64,000 nt of DNA from Undaria pinnatifida (Eukaryota > Sar > Phaeophyceae > Laminariales > Alariaceae), in assembly GCA_012845835.1 (NCBI GenBank), contig JABAKD010000002.1, positions 20,164,129 to 20,228,128 on the forward strand, read 5' to 3'. Below, in pieces: positions 47,290 through 58,500 of this stretch. The translations under genes and the position numbers were made by a program. How positions within the stretch are numbered: the stretch's first letter is position 1; each line of letters begins with the position of its first letter. The notes beneath the pieces were generated by a model that saw only the letters and a program-made list of their open reading frames with translations, made no database searches and had not been told where the DNA came from.

Positions 47290-48248
47290 TGGTGTTGCCC
47301 TGGGAGCCTAACAAGGCGTAAGGTCTAGGATACGGAAATGGCATAAAAGTGTTTTACATGGCATGTGCGTATAGGACAAAGATATGATGCATTTATTTCA
47401 TGCAATTTACTGAGCGTTCAGCGTTTAGCTCCATCCGTGGCTTGGGGGACTAATACAAGAGATTATCTGAAGACAAGTGAGTGACCAACGTGGAACCTGC
47501 CTTGTAAAAAGACCTGCAAAAAGAGGGTGGGCTGTGTCTGTAACAGCCCCTAATCCTATAATACATGACCGTCGGTGCTTCGGGGTTTAGCTGGCGAGGT
47601 TTCGACTATTCCGCCTTCGACCCCAGCGTTTTCAGTTTTTTTTCCTGGATATGTAGTTCCCGTTTTCCCTTTTCTGTTTCCTTTGGTCCCATTGCCTTCG
47701 CTAATCTGCGGAAAGTGATAGCTCTCGGTCCTGTCGATCCCGCCATTCGCTGGGGGGCTTTGTGGTCCGTTTCCCGTGTTCCGTTATCCGTTTGTGGTTT
47801 CCTGCTTTAGCATTTTCCCCGAGGCTTCGTAGCCTCGCAGGGTAGAGGTGTGGGAGTGGGTTTTGAAGAGCCGCATATTTGAGTCATGTTCTAGACCGGA
47901 GAACCGGTGGTTCCCCGATTATTCCATATTTCTGCACATACGGCTCATCGGGGTGGGCTAGTGTTATGCTTTTGCCCTGGGACCCTAACAAGGCGTACGA
48001 TCTAGGATACGGAAACGATATACCAGGTAAAAGGGTTGCATATGCCTTTGAAGGCATGTGCGTATAGGAAAAAGGGGATGATGCATTTGCTCCATACGAT
48101 TTACAGCGCGTTCAGCGTTTAGTTCTATCCGTGGCTTGCGGGACTAACACAAGAGCTTATCTACATACAAGTGAGTGACCAACGTGGAACCTGCCCAGTA
48201 GAGAGACCTGCAACGGGTGGCCTGTGAACAACCCCTAATCCTGTAGCA
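47290..48248 (+). mobile_element. Second small non-autonomous LTR element
   Basis: Two related terminal repeats, 47290-47565 and 47962-48248, share GCCCTGGGA-CCTAACAAGGCG, GTTCAGCGTTTAG and GAGTGACCAACGTGGAACCTGCC. The 400-bp interior ends with the tail also found in family 1/2 elements (GTGTGGGAGTGGGTTTTGA, CGGGGTGGGCTAG). It carries no recognisable gene. No target duplication could be confirmed because the 5' boundary is unclear. Confidence 0.8.
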
Positions 48249-49799
48249 AGGATCCTCCAAACATGTGATTCCAAGACGAATTGCTTGCCGATATAATTGT
48301 AAGTAAGTATGTCTATAGTTCTTGGTCGCCGGTGGCCAGCAATAATAATAAGGAAGCGTTTTCCAGTACCACTGGGCTCTACCTATTGCGCATCGTGCGT
48401 GATCTATTGGCATCGTGTCATCGGCGATAGCATGCGGCAATACAAGCCAAACCACCAACCAGATTGCGAAACAATGCCAGCATTATTAAAGTGTGTGCAT
48501 CCGTTTTCGAACGCCAATGAATGGGGAAGATAACCCAAACATTTGTCAGCGAGAAATCGATCTCTTGACGACAATGTTGATGGCGGATCCCGACGGCCCC
48601 GAAAGTAAGCTTCAAGCCGAGATCCTCTTTGGCATGTCTACGATGGAGGCAGATATATACGGCTACACTGCACGCGGTAGACAGACGTGTTCGCTGACTT
48701 GGTTGGGTTTTGATATTTTGATTCTTCTACCGAGCTGCAACGTATCTATCTGCTAGCAGCTGTGTTTCGAGGAGGGCATGTGTTTTTAACAGTTTCTGTG
48801 GAGGGACCTAGCCCCGAAACGAGTGTCTACCACCCCGATAATACAGCAAAGGATAGCGTGTGTGCTAAATCACGCATCTTCTTCTCTGGACTGTGCAGAG
48901 TAGGGTACTTTACACATCAGTCACTTACTTGGTGACACATCCTGCCACTCTTTCACAACTGAGAGAGAATGAGCCTCGAGGCACTTAATAGTTTCAACAG
49001 GTTATTGGCATCGAATTTTGATCCGCACACCGAATCGCCCCTCCAATAATCCCGCGTTCGGTACTACAACAATATCTACACTGGCATAGATTTATTTCCC
49101 ATTATACCGGAGTAGTCTGTGAGCTAAACGTCCAAGCTGTCTGACTGCCTGCCTGATTTTATTGGCTGAATTAAAGACCGTAGACGTTTTTTTGAATAAA
49201 CCAAATCACAAACTCCACCAATTTCAAGAAAAAGTGGTATCTCTGGCTGTCCAATCAAAACTGTTGCAGCGACGTGGCGCCAAGGAAGAATACACGATGT
49301 TACATGAAAGGTGAAACACTGTTACCGAGCTGTGACCGGAATGCCTGCTTCGGAAAAACGATCACTATGCGTCGAGCATGGAGGGCGTCGCAGCGCCGGG
49401 AAGGGGGGCGGGGAATCCGTTGTATGGAAGGCGCACACGCTGTTATCGGGCCGTGAACGTGATGTTCGCTTGGTACCGACGACAGCTACCCGTCGGGAAG
49501 GGTGGGTGCTGTAGCGCCGTGACGCCAGAGTTTATTGAGATGCGTGGCGACTGTCTCGACCAATACCACACGAGAGTCTGCAAAAGCGAGGATCTTGCTG
49601 ACGAGAAGCCCCTTGTCGTGACATTCGGGGGATAGGAGGAGCGTCTCGTATGCGACGAATGATGCAAACCCGTTGTTTACCGATACCACCCAGAGCACAA
49701 CGAAACTCAAGTAAAACGAACTATGTAACTAACTGCCACGTATCGCCTATCATTTTAATTTTGGATTGCACACCGACTTGTTCAGTGACTACGCTTATT
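48249..49799. other. Intergenic, no confirmed gene
   Basis: The frame at 48536-48690 has balanced composition but no recognised domain and no supporting splice partner. 49290-49510 contains a diverged internal duplication (CTGTTACCGAGCTGTGA / CTGTTATCGGGCCGTGA). Confidence 0.4.
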
Positions 49800-50525
49800 C
49801 TTGCGAAGAGTTGTTGTTGTTGGTCTCACATTAACTCGCATAAGCAAGTTCGTGGTCACAGGACAGGCTCCAGTCACTCTGGGGCTGAGGAGTACCCCAG
49901 GGAAAAACACAAACAACCCCAAGGTGGTACACGCATATATATATATCACAACTGACGCAATCCATGCCGCCACCAGAAACATATAAAAGCGAAATCGGGA
50001 GTCAGTCTAAGATGTGCCAGGTCCATACCGGTGCATACATCTCATTACTCACGCCTGGAGAAACCGACTATACCGATTGCCACCCAAGAAAAACTACCAC
50101 GTATATATATTACACGTCGTATCTATCACTACGCATACGCACGACAGGCGTAAGTCAATTGGAGAAAAGAAACAAAGAAAAGAAAAGAAGATAAAGGAAA
50201 GGAAAGAAAAGAGAAGAAAGCGAGACAAAACGAAAAGGAAAGAGAAGAAAAAAAAAGAGAAAGAGAAGAAAAGCAAGAAAAAAAGACAAACAAGAAAAGG
50301 AAGCAAGGAAAGGAAAAAAGAAGAAAAGAAAAAGAAAAGAAGAGAAAAAAGAAAAGAAAAATGTCATACTAGCAGAGCCTTGGAACTGGCTAAAGACGGC
50401 ATTGGGCTCATAGAGGGTATCAAGTGCATCATCAATGGCACTGGGGAGAGAACGCAACATGGCGAAGAAGTCAGGGCGATCTTATGCTATCTTGTGACGG
50501 CCATTAGAAGGCCTACAACTTTCAA
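49800..50525 (+). repeat. Dispersed repeat A, copy 2 (no LTR)
   Basis: Inverted relative to 1-945. It includes the purine tract at 50158-50365. At 49860-49880 it shows the empty site of the solo LTR found in copy 1. Confidence 0.85.
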
Positions 50526-50534
50526 TACGATGAT

Positions 50535-51890
50535 GGCCAAACCCAGACTTCAGTCTCTTGGGCATGACGCCCCCGCTTCCGCCCCCCCCCCCCCCTCCCC
50601 CCCCCCCCCCGTCCCCCCCTTCCCCCCTTCCCCCCTCCCCCCCTCCCCTCCTCCCCCCCTCCCCCCCCCTTCCCCCGGCCGCTTAGAGATGCAAACGGTG
50701 GATGGCGCTGCCGCAGCCTTTGCGCGTCGCTCTGCAGCTTTGCGTCTCTCCGTTTCATGCCAATTCCGCATGAACAACTCGGCTCCCTCCTCTACTCGTC
50801 GAAACCATCTGCCAGCCTTCTGACCAGCCTTTCGCCATCCTTCGAATTTCATTCCAAAGACCGACATATCCTCCTTCAGATGATCCATCCAGTCTTCCTC
50901 TTGCCCCCCTGAGTAGCCCTTACCCCCAACAAACTTCCCAAACATCACCCTCTGTGGCAGACGCTCCTCCCCCATACGTGCTACGAATCCCGCAAACAAT
51001 ATCCTCCGTTTGCGCACTATCGCCTCTATGCTCTTGGAATCTGTCTTGGCAAGCGCGTCGGCGTACGATATCGCCCCGGTGGCGTATCAAGTTATCCTCG
51101 AGCCTGGTATAGGTCAGTTTCGTGAGTTCGAGCCCCGCCGAGTGCATACTCGTATAAATTCGTTGGGACTTTTTCTTGTGGACAAATTGACTTGCGGAAA
51201 GCGCGAGAGCGTGAGTTAGCAACATTCGATGTACAATCGACGAGCAGTGGGATTGCTGAACCCTATGCGCGATAAAAATTGAAGGCAAGAACCGGGGAGG
51301 AGAATGGATGACACCTGTGACCACGGCTTGTCCAGAAGCTGGAAAGTGAAAGTGTGCTGAAAAAAAAAAAAAAAAAAAAAAAAGGTGTGGTCGTCGCGCT
51401 CCCGTTTCCGCCATCCAAGGCATCGGAGGAGCATGGAGCGGTGAACCCGTCGTAGCCTGTCATAGTCAGGCTTCTTCGGGCTCCACGTCATGCGACCGTA
51501 AATCAGAGTCTCGAGCACCTCAGCTTTCAGCAACCGCACCTTCAACCGTAAGCGCACACACGGGCGATCATAGATTTCCATCTTGAACCGCTGGAAGCAC
51601 GGCCAGGCCCTCTAAAGACGCCGCGTTATTCCAATGCTAAGGCCTCTGTCTGCGGTGATAGCCCCGCCCAAGTACACAAACTCGATTGTTTGTTTGTATA
51701 CCTTGCCGGCTGCATTGATTGTGAAGGACACCTTCCCCCCGCCTTTGGTATCTTGCTTCGATGAAAACGATAGGCGATACGTGACTACTTGCTGTAGATC
51801 CTGCTTCTGGTTGCCCTCGCTACAAGTCATTCCCAAGAACGGTGGGTCCACCAGCTTGCGATTGGTGAGGAGCATGCGGACTCTCCAAAG
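50535..51890 (-). pseudogene. LINE reverse transcriptase C-terminus, interrupted by a SINE
   Basis: Minus-strand pieces in order: 51875-51612 (a YKQTIEFVYLGGAIT-like block as in non-LTR RTs after the catalytic core), 51581-51385 (KAEVLETLIYGRMTW, then PDYDRLRRVHRSMLLRCLGW), then, after an insertion, 51070-50690 (RILFAGFVARMGEERLPQRV, AERRAKAAAA). The frame changes between pieces. The 3' end is a tract of about 100 bp, nearly pure C on plus (50578-50678). Only the C-terminal part is present, so it is a 5'-truncated dead copy. Confidence 0.85.
51072..51385 (+). mobile_element. tRNA-derived SINE inserted in the LINE
   Basis: Splits the LINE frame between DDHT (51390 side) and SYADALAK (51070 side). 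Head with A-box-like TGGCGTATCAAG near 51080 and B box GAGTTCGAGCCC near 51123, the same body as the other copies, ending in a run of about 24 A (51359-51383). Confidence 0.9.
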
Positions 51891-52576
51891 TACACGTACA
51901 GCAGTCAGTTTTATACAAGCTCGAACATGTAGTTTCCGGCGACAGCGTTGAGGATGACGCCATTTTCAAGAGGGCAGGAAGAAGTGGGAGCGGCTATTTA
52001 CTGTGTCGGGCGAGCTCATGTTTTACACCACGCGTAGTTGGCAAAAGTAAATGGGGAACAGTAGCAGTAGAAAATAGACGCAAGGCGCCGTCGTCTCTTT
52101 CTGGGAGCATCCTCTCTACCTCGTCCGCAAAATATCGTGGTGTTGATGATACTATTAACAATGTAGTCCAGGCTCAAACGGGTCGTCATCTGGGATAGTC
52201 TATGTATCTTAATCCGTCCACCATTCTTCTCCTCTGTATACCGCTCATTCTTCCAGTATTTGGTGGTTGCTCGCGTAACGCATGCCACGCAGGTTGTCTA
52301 CGTCAGGCTACGTACGCCGAAAGAAACTCGCACGAGCTTAACACTATCTACATGCCTGTCTCATGAACAAGAACGGTTCATGAGGGTCCTCTGACTGAGG
52401 AACCAAACAAACGCCTGTCAGAGGAGAACACCCCAACACTTGCATAAACAGCGCGGGGCGCTTGTTTCCAGGAAAATTCTGGCCGTGGACCCTGTCTCCG
52501 GTCGAAAGTCAAATAGGCATCCCCTTTCACTCCTCAGCATGCACGTCAAACGAAACCACTTATCACCGTTTTTTCG
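51891..52576. other. Intergenic
   Basis: Downstream of the nucleoside hydrolase stop (minus strand). No gene or clear repeat was recognised. Confidence 0.45.
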
Positions 52577-55500
52577 TCATGTTCGATGGCAGGCGGTTTC
52601 GTCGGGTACACTACGCGAGCCCAGGTCGCTGACAATGACATCCAAGAGCTCAGTAGCGTCGGAAATTCCAATCACGGTTACGCTTCGACCTTGAACCCTG
52701 TCGCTCGCGTCGGATTGCCCTGCTTGTGGACGGGCGGCGACGGCGATAGGACGGAACGAGCGGGTCAACTCACGAGCAGCGTTATCGATCGATGCTCGAT
52801 GGAGGTAGCGATAAGCTCCATCCAGTCATCCTCACTGGGTTGGCAAGGCCCCGAGTGCCACGCTTAAACAGCAAGCGTTTGTGGCTGTCAATCTCGCCAA
52901 GCTCAACGTAGAGAGCAGCGAAATTTGCCGTAGCTCTAGCATGTTTTTAAGTAACCACCATCGTCCTGCACTAGCATTGATTGTCAAGCCTAGCATGTAC
53001 AGCGCGGGCTGGCGCAATCGTGTTTGCCAACGGGAACATCCTTAACCATCGACAGCACATATTCTATCCCGTCGCGTGCGAATATTTTCGGTCGAAGAAG
53101 ACACCCTTCCGGGTCGTGGTAGCCCTATACTGCAGAGCGCCTGGTGCCTGCGGTTCAACAGGACTAGGACTCTTCTAGGAAGTTGAGTAAGCCTATCTTG
53201 GATCACAACTGCTCGATTTAATCGATGAGTTGTTAGTAGCGTGAAAATCTAAACATCAACCAGAACAACGACAGCAGCAACACAGGCAGTTACCCAAATA
53301 ATCTACTCCAATCTATAACGTCGATGTCCCCTGTCCCGCCCCCCCCACCCCTCTCCCACTCCCCCTTCGCGCCGTTGCTATTGTTCCTGCGGGGCTGGGA
53401 TTGGCCTCGGTTGGCGACGACGCTGTAAAACACGCCTCTCACTGGGTGAGCTAGATAACCAGGCAACTACCGGGGTTTTTCTCGTTTTTGGTTTTGGTGG
53501 TAACTGTGAGATGGCGGTCGAGTCAGATCATACTGCGCGGGGTGGAGAACCTGAATTTCACGCAAGGGGGATGATATCACGTAGTGTGCATATGTTAAGG
53601 CACCCACGAGGCAGTTACATAGTATACCCGTGCTGTTTCTGGAAGTAGCCACGCCAGAAAGCAAATTCATTCATTCGAAGCTGTCATCCATTCGCAAGAA
53701 AATACGCACAAGGTGCCAAAGTCCGTTTCACACGCGGTACTTGGTAGGATGCAGGTCACCCCTCATGCAACTCGCCGGACACCTCACTGCGCTTCGCGCT
53801 TGGTGCACGCGATGTCTGCCTCGTCATTGAAAGCTCGACGTGCTCCGTCCAGGCATTGTGGGGATGCGAGTATCTATTGTCACTTCACTACGGCCGTGTA
53901 TGAAATGATGACAACCCTCCCTTCCACCCCACTGGGGGCAAGCAGCACACGCTCACCTGTTCGCACGATACGTCCTTGGCTCGCACCACTAACGACAATA
54001 TCGCATTTTACCTCGACGGTCGTGAATAGCTCTGGGTGCACCAATTGGGCCACGGTAAAGAGATCCCACATATAGAACGGGCTCTTGAGTTCTAATAGCC
54101 ACGCCCCAACGATAGAGCTCGTAGTCAAGGAAGCGGTGGTTCAAGGGGGTGGATGGCAGCGACGACAGCGGCAGGTCGCGGGAGGGGGGGGGGGGGGGGG
54201 GCGTACTCATTTGTTGCTTGCCTTAGTCATTTGACCATGGACCACGCATCCCTTTCGAGACGGAGCACCGTTCCTACTCCTAATAGAGACACCTCCAACA
54301 TTTGGGCGCGCATCACGATTCTTCTATATATTACATAGCAACTGTTTGATTATCCTATCCCCTTCCTGTTTCGCCGCCTGCGGCCACCATTTATCTCCTA
54401 GGATAGCGATCGTTTCCTCGCTAGTCTCTAGTCTATCAAACTCTTCCATGTCACATACGTTGAATTTCCTCATCTCTAACGCATCCCGTCTCTCCTTGTA
54501 TATTTCACATTCTCCTACTATGTGAGTCCTACTCTCTACTGTTGTGCCACACGGGCACATATTTGTGGCCACGTCCTCCTCCCGACTACTGGTATATCTC
54601 TTTCTTCTTTCCGGTAGGTCCAGGTCCCCAACACGAATATACACGAACTCGCAGTTTCAGCTTTTTCGCGTCCATTGGGCCGTGCAGATACGTTTGTATT
54701 CCAATATCTTCCCTCAACTCCCCTTATATATCTAAGTGCTTCTTCTCTTTCACCTTCTCCCTCAGCGCTAGCGCTTCCCTTTCTTCTATTCTTCCTTTTA
54801 CTTCTGTCTTGTACCCGCCAAACTTCTCTATAGACAGTACCTCTTCTTGGTCTCTCCCTAAGTCCTTCCATATTTTCTCGACTACGTTATCCCATCTTAT
54901 TTCAGCTCGCCCTTTTCTTATTTTCTCCCATACAGCCCTATCAACTATGGCTGGCAACCTCTTTCCTGGCACGTTCTTTACTTTATATTGCAAGTACAAC
55001 TAACTCGCGTCTCTATTTGTTTTAAGTGGGTACATTCCTAGTTCTGCTTTAATACTGTATTACTCGTCGTACTTGAGCACCCTAGTATATTTTTAGCTGT
55101 TGTCATCTGCACTGTTTCCAGTTGTTTTACGAACTCCGCGTTCCCTTCCCATACTTCTCCTGCATACTCTAACTTTGGTGCAATCACATTAATCAAAGAT
55201 ACATATGTTAGTCCTAGTGTCAAAGTGCCGGTCCGTTAGTATCGCATCCATCTTGCCGACTTGTGATTTACCCCTTTCTATTACTTTCGCTACATGTGCA
55301 TCCCAAGAGCAATCCTCTAACATCTCTACGCCAAGATACGTATACTGGTCTACGATCGGTAGTTAATCTTCTCCCCACTTCCATTTGAAATTTACCGGAT
55401 TCACCTTATCTTCGTTGCATACAACTACTGCGCATATTTTCACGTTTGCTGTCACTCTCCATTTCCTAGTCTACTCTAGTGTTTTCTTCTATCTGTTTCT

Positions 55501-58500
55501 GCAATCCTTCGGGCGTTTCTGATATCCCCACGAAATCATCCGCAAACATCAACCCCGACACCGGATCTTCCCCCATCGTGACTCCTTGCTTTGCTGCTTC
55601 GACTGCCAATGTCATGCCATTAATATATACCTTGAATAGGTTGGGTGATAGTGTACATCCCTGTTCAACTCCTTGTAAAATATCAACATATTTGGACATT
55701 TCCCCGTCCAGCATCACAGCACTTCTCGCACATTCCGTCATATTTTCATCATTCTCCACATCTTTTTTCTGATCCCAGTTTCCCACATACTTTTCCACAA
55801 CCCATTCCCCCATACTGTGTAATAGGCCCTCTGTACATCTAGGAAGAAACAGTACGCCCATATTGTGTAATAGGCCTTCTGTACATCTAGGAAGAAACAG
55901 TACGTCGTTAGCCCGGCGTCTTCCCACCTTGAAATATCGAGGGGGGAGGGGGATCTTCTGAAGTTGGTTTTGGTTTTGTACGCTTGGGTATAGCTCCCCC
56001 TGTTACGCCAGTGGTGGAGACGCTCGTCGTTTTTTTGTCAGTCAACCGAGTGACTTGCTCACGGTAGGACGACAGGGTGGCACCGACGACCGGTCTTTTT
56101 TTCTCTCATCCAGACACTGCATTTTGATCATTACCACTGGATAGGAATGGCCTTTGCCGCTCGTGCAAAGGCTCGGGACAGAGGCGTGCGATGGAGTGCA
56201 ACACAGCCCAAGGCGGCGGTCGGATCGTGACATTCCTCTTGCAGATACAGGGCTATAAATCTTTACGTAACTCTGGTCAATAAGCCAAGTAAGGTGGAGA
56301 GGAACTTCTATGACACACCCCAATGCCTTGCAGACGCAAGATATGGGACGGCCTGTAATAGGGTGGGATGTTCCACGTTTCAAAAAAAGGAGTTTTTCCT
56401 GAAAAATAGTATAGGGTCGCACTGACTGACCCGTCCCGACGAGCGACGCGATCGCCGTGCCGCCGCGGCCAACGAGAGAAATGAGATCGAGCCCCGACGG
56501 AAGTAAGGTACGCGATGCGGTAGCTCGGTGTTCGGTCAACTCCCGCCGCGCAAGGGTCAATCGGAAAGGAACAGTACGAAATATTACCCAAGAAGTTTAT
56601 ACTGCCCTTGAAGCCGTCTCGCCGTCTCGCCGTCTCGTACTCACCAGATGGTTGCCACGAGGGACGAAGCCACGCTATCGCGCTGCCGGCCTAGCCTGTC
56701 CGACCCGAAAGAAACGCGTCGGACACGGGGAAGGAAGTTTGTGAAGGAAGAGTAGGAAGGAAGAAAGGAACCCTATCTTACGAAAAAACGAGGGGTGCGA
56801 TGTCGAAAGGCTGTAGTTTCACAAGGTACGTGTTACCTCAGAATAATATCTTTCGTGATAGGAGCGTCGTTGGTGGCATCCAGGGGCGTCAGCACCAGCT
56901 TTAGATCCGAGTCCCACACCTAGAAGGTACGGGAATTGTTGCACGCAAAAATAACAATGTTGGCATGTTTACGCCCATCACAAGGGCGTGTCAGGCCGGG
57001 TGGCTTTTATTCCTTTCGTTCATTTCCGTGCCAGCTTTGCTATCTAATTGCGTTTTGACAGCGAGGTTGATCGTGAGGACAGCAGCAGCAACGCACGGCA
57101 GCAGCAGCGGCGGCGGCGGCGGCGGCGGCGGCAGCAGCAGCAGCGTATAGCAGCAAAACCGTTGAGTCTGCGTGTGATGTATCTCGCTGCCTCGAGTACC
57201 CCTTGGAGGTCACGATGCTGCATTCCAACGGTCGTGCGACGTCCCTGAGCGCCGCACGGGGAACTGCTTGAGCAAAAAGTAGCGTAAGCCATCAGCCACC
57301 GCCCGGCTGGGCGACGGGCACGGCGCAAAAGGGCGCAAACGCCAGCGGATCGGGGACAGATATTTCACCAAGACCAGCCCAACCTAACACGCAGGCTTCT
57401 CGCTCCCGATCCCGCGCTGTCGCAATGGAAAGCAGCAGTCGGTGCTAGTTACGTGCTTGTACCGTGTGAGGGAATTGAAAAGCGTCATCAGAGAAACTTA
57501 ACCGCTTCAGCCGTTGTTTATAGAAAAAAATCGGAATTCGGATGGCCTGAGTCCGGACCAGACAACTCGTCGTCCCTCTTCTGGTGAGAAGGTGTCGGCG
57601 CGAAAAAAAAAATAATTCTGCCAGTTGTGATGTGTACAACAAGAGTAGCTTCTGAAGCACAACCTGTGTACCTCCAGCCGGGAAGTTTTTTGGTCTGCGT
57701 TCCGTCACCGGAGCGGTGGTCGTGATTTTTCGTTGTCCTCGTTTGCGAGCCTGTACCAGGTCGATATGGCTCTGCCTGCCGAATCGACCCGTGAAGCTTG
57801 TCGACCTTGCGATCAAGCTTGTGACCCGGAACAACGCGAGGTACCAGACACGAAACAGAACAAGATAAATAGTATATCTGGAAAACCAAATAACACTCGA
57901 TTGCTCACGCGCTTAGCCGCCGACGGGTCCCAAAAAAAGTTCCACTCGGCGTTTCCGTCAAAGTCTTCTTCGGACACGTTCCCCGGCACGTCGATGGCCC
58001 CGCCTGCGTGCGCATGTGTTTCATGCAAGACGGAGGAAGCGCAAATGAGCGCATTCAACACAATCTGGCTTCGAGGGTGAAGAGTAAGACATGACTGCAG
58101 GGCGTCAACACATTAGAAATGAAAGAGTGGAGGCGGAAGTTCGTGGGCAGGGTGGAGCACGAACGGTGATATATCCCTGCTCTCTCTCCCGATGGAAGAG
58201 TTTGGTAGACTAGAGAGTAGCGAGAAAACGATCGCTATCCTAGGAGATAGACGATGGCCGCAGACGACGAAACAGGAAGGGGATAGGATAAGCAAGCGGT
58301 TTCTATGTAGTATATAGAAGAAGCGTAATGAGCGCCCAAATGTTGGAGGTGTCTCTATTAGGAGTAGGAACGGTCCTCCGTCTCGAAAGGGATGCGTGGT
58401 CAATGGTCAAATGATTAAGGCAAGCAACAAATGAGTACGCACCCCTCCCCCTCCCTCCCGATGCGCATTCAACCACCAAAAAAATGCAATATTCGCCAAC

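Noticed and set aside
56460-56601. Missing middle exon of the nucleoside hydrolase
   Set aside because: An acceptor at 56602 gives an open reading (INFLGNISY), but no donor of the phase needed for exon 54091 was found, so it was not added to the model.
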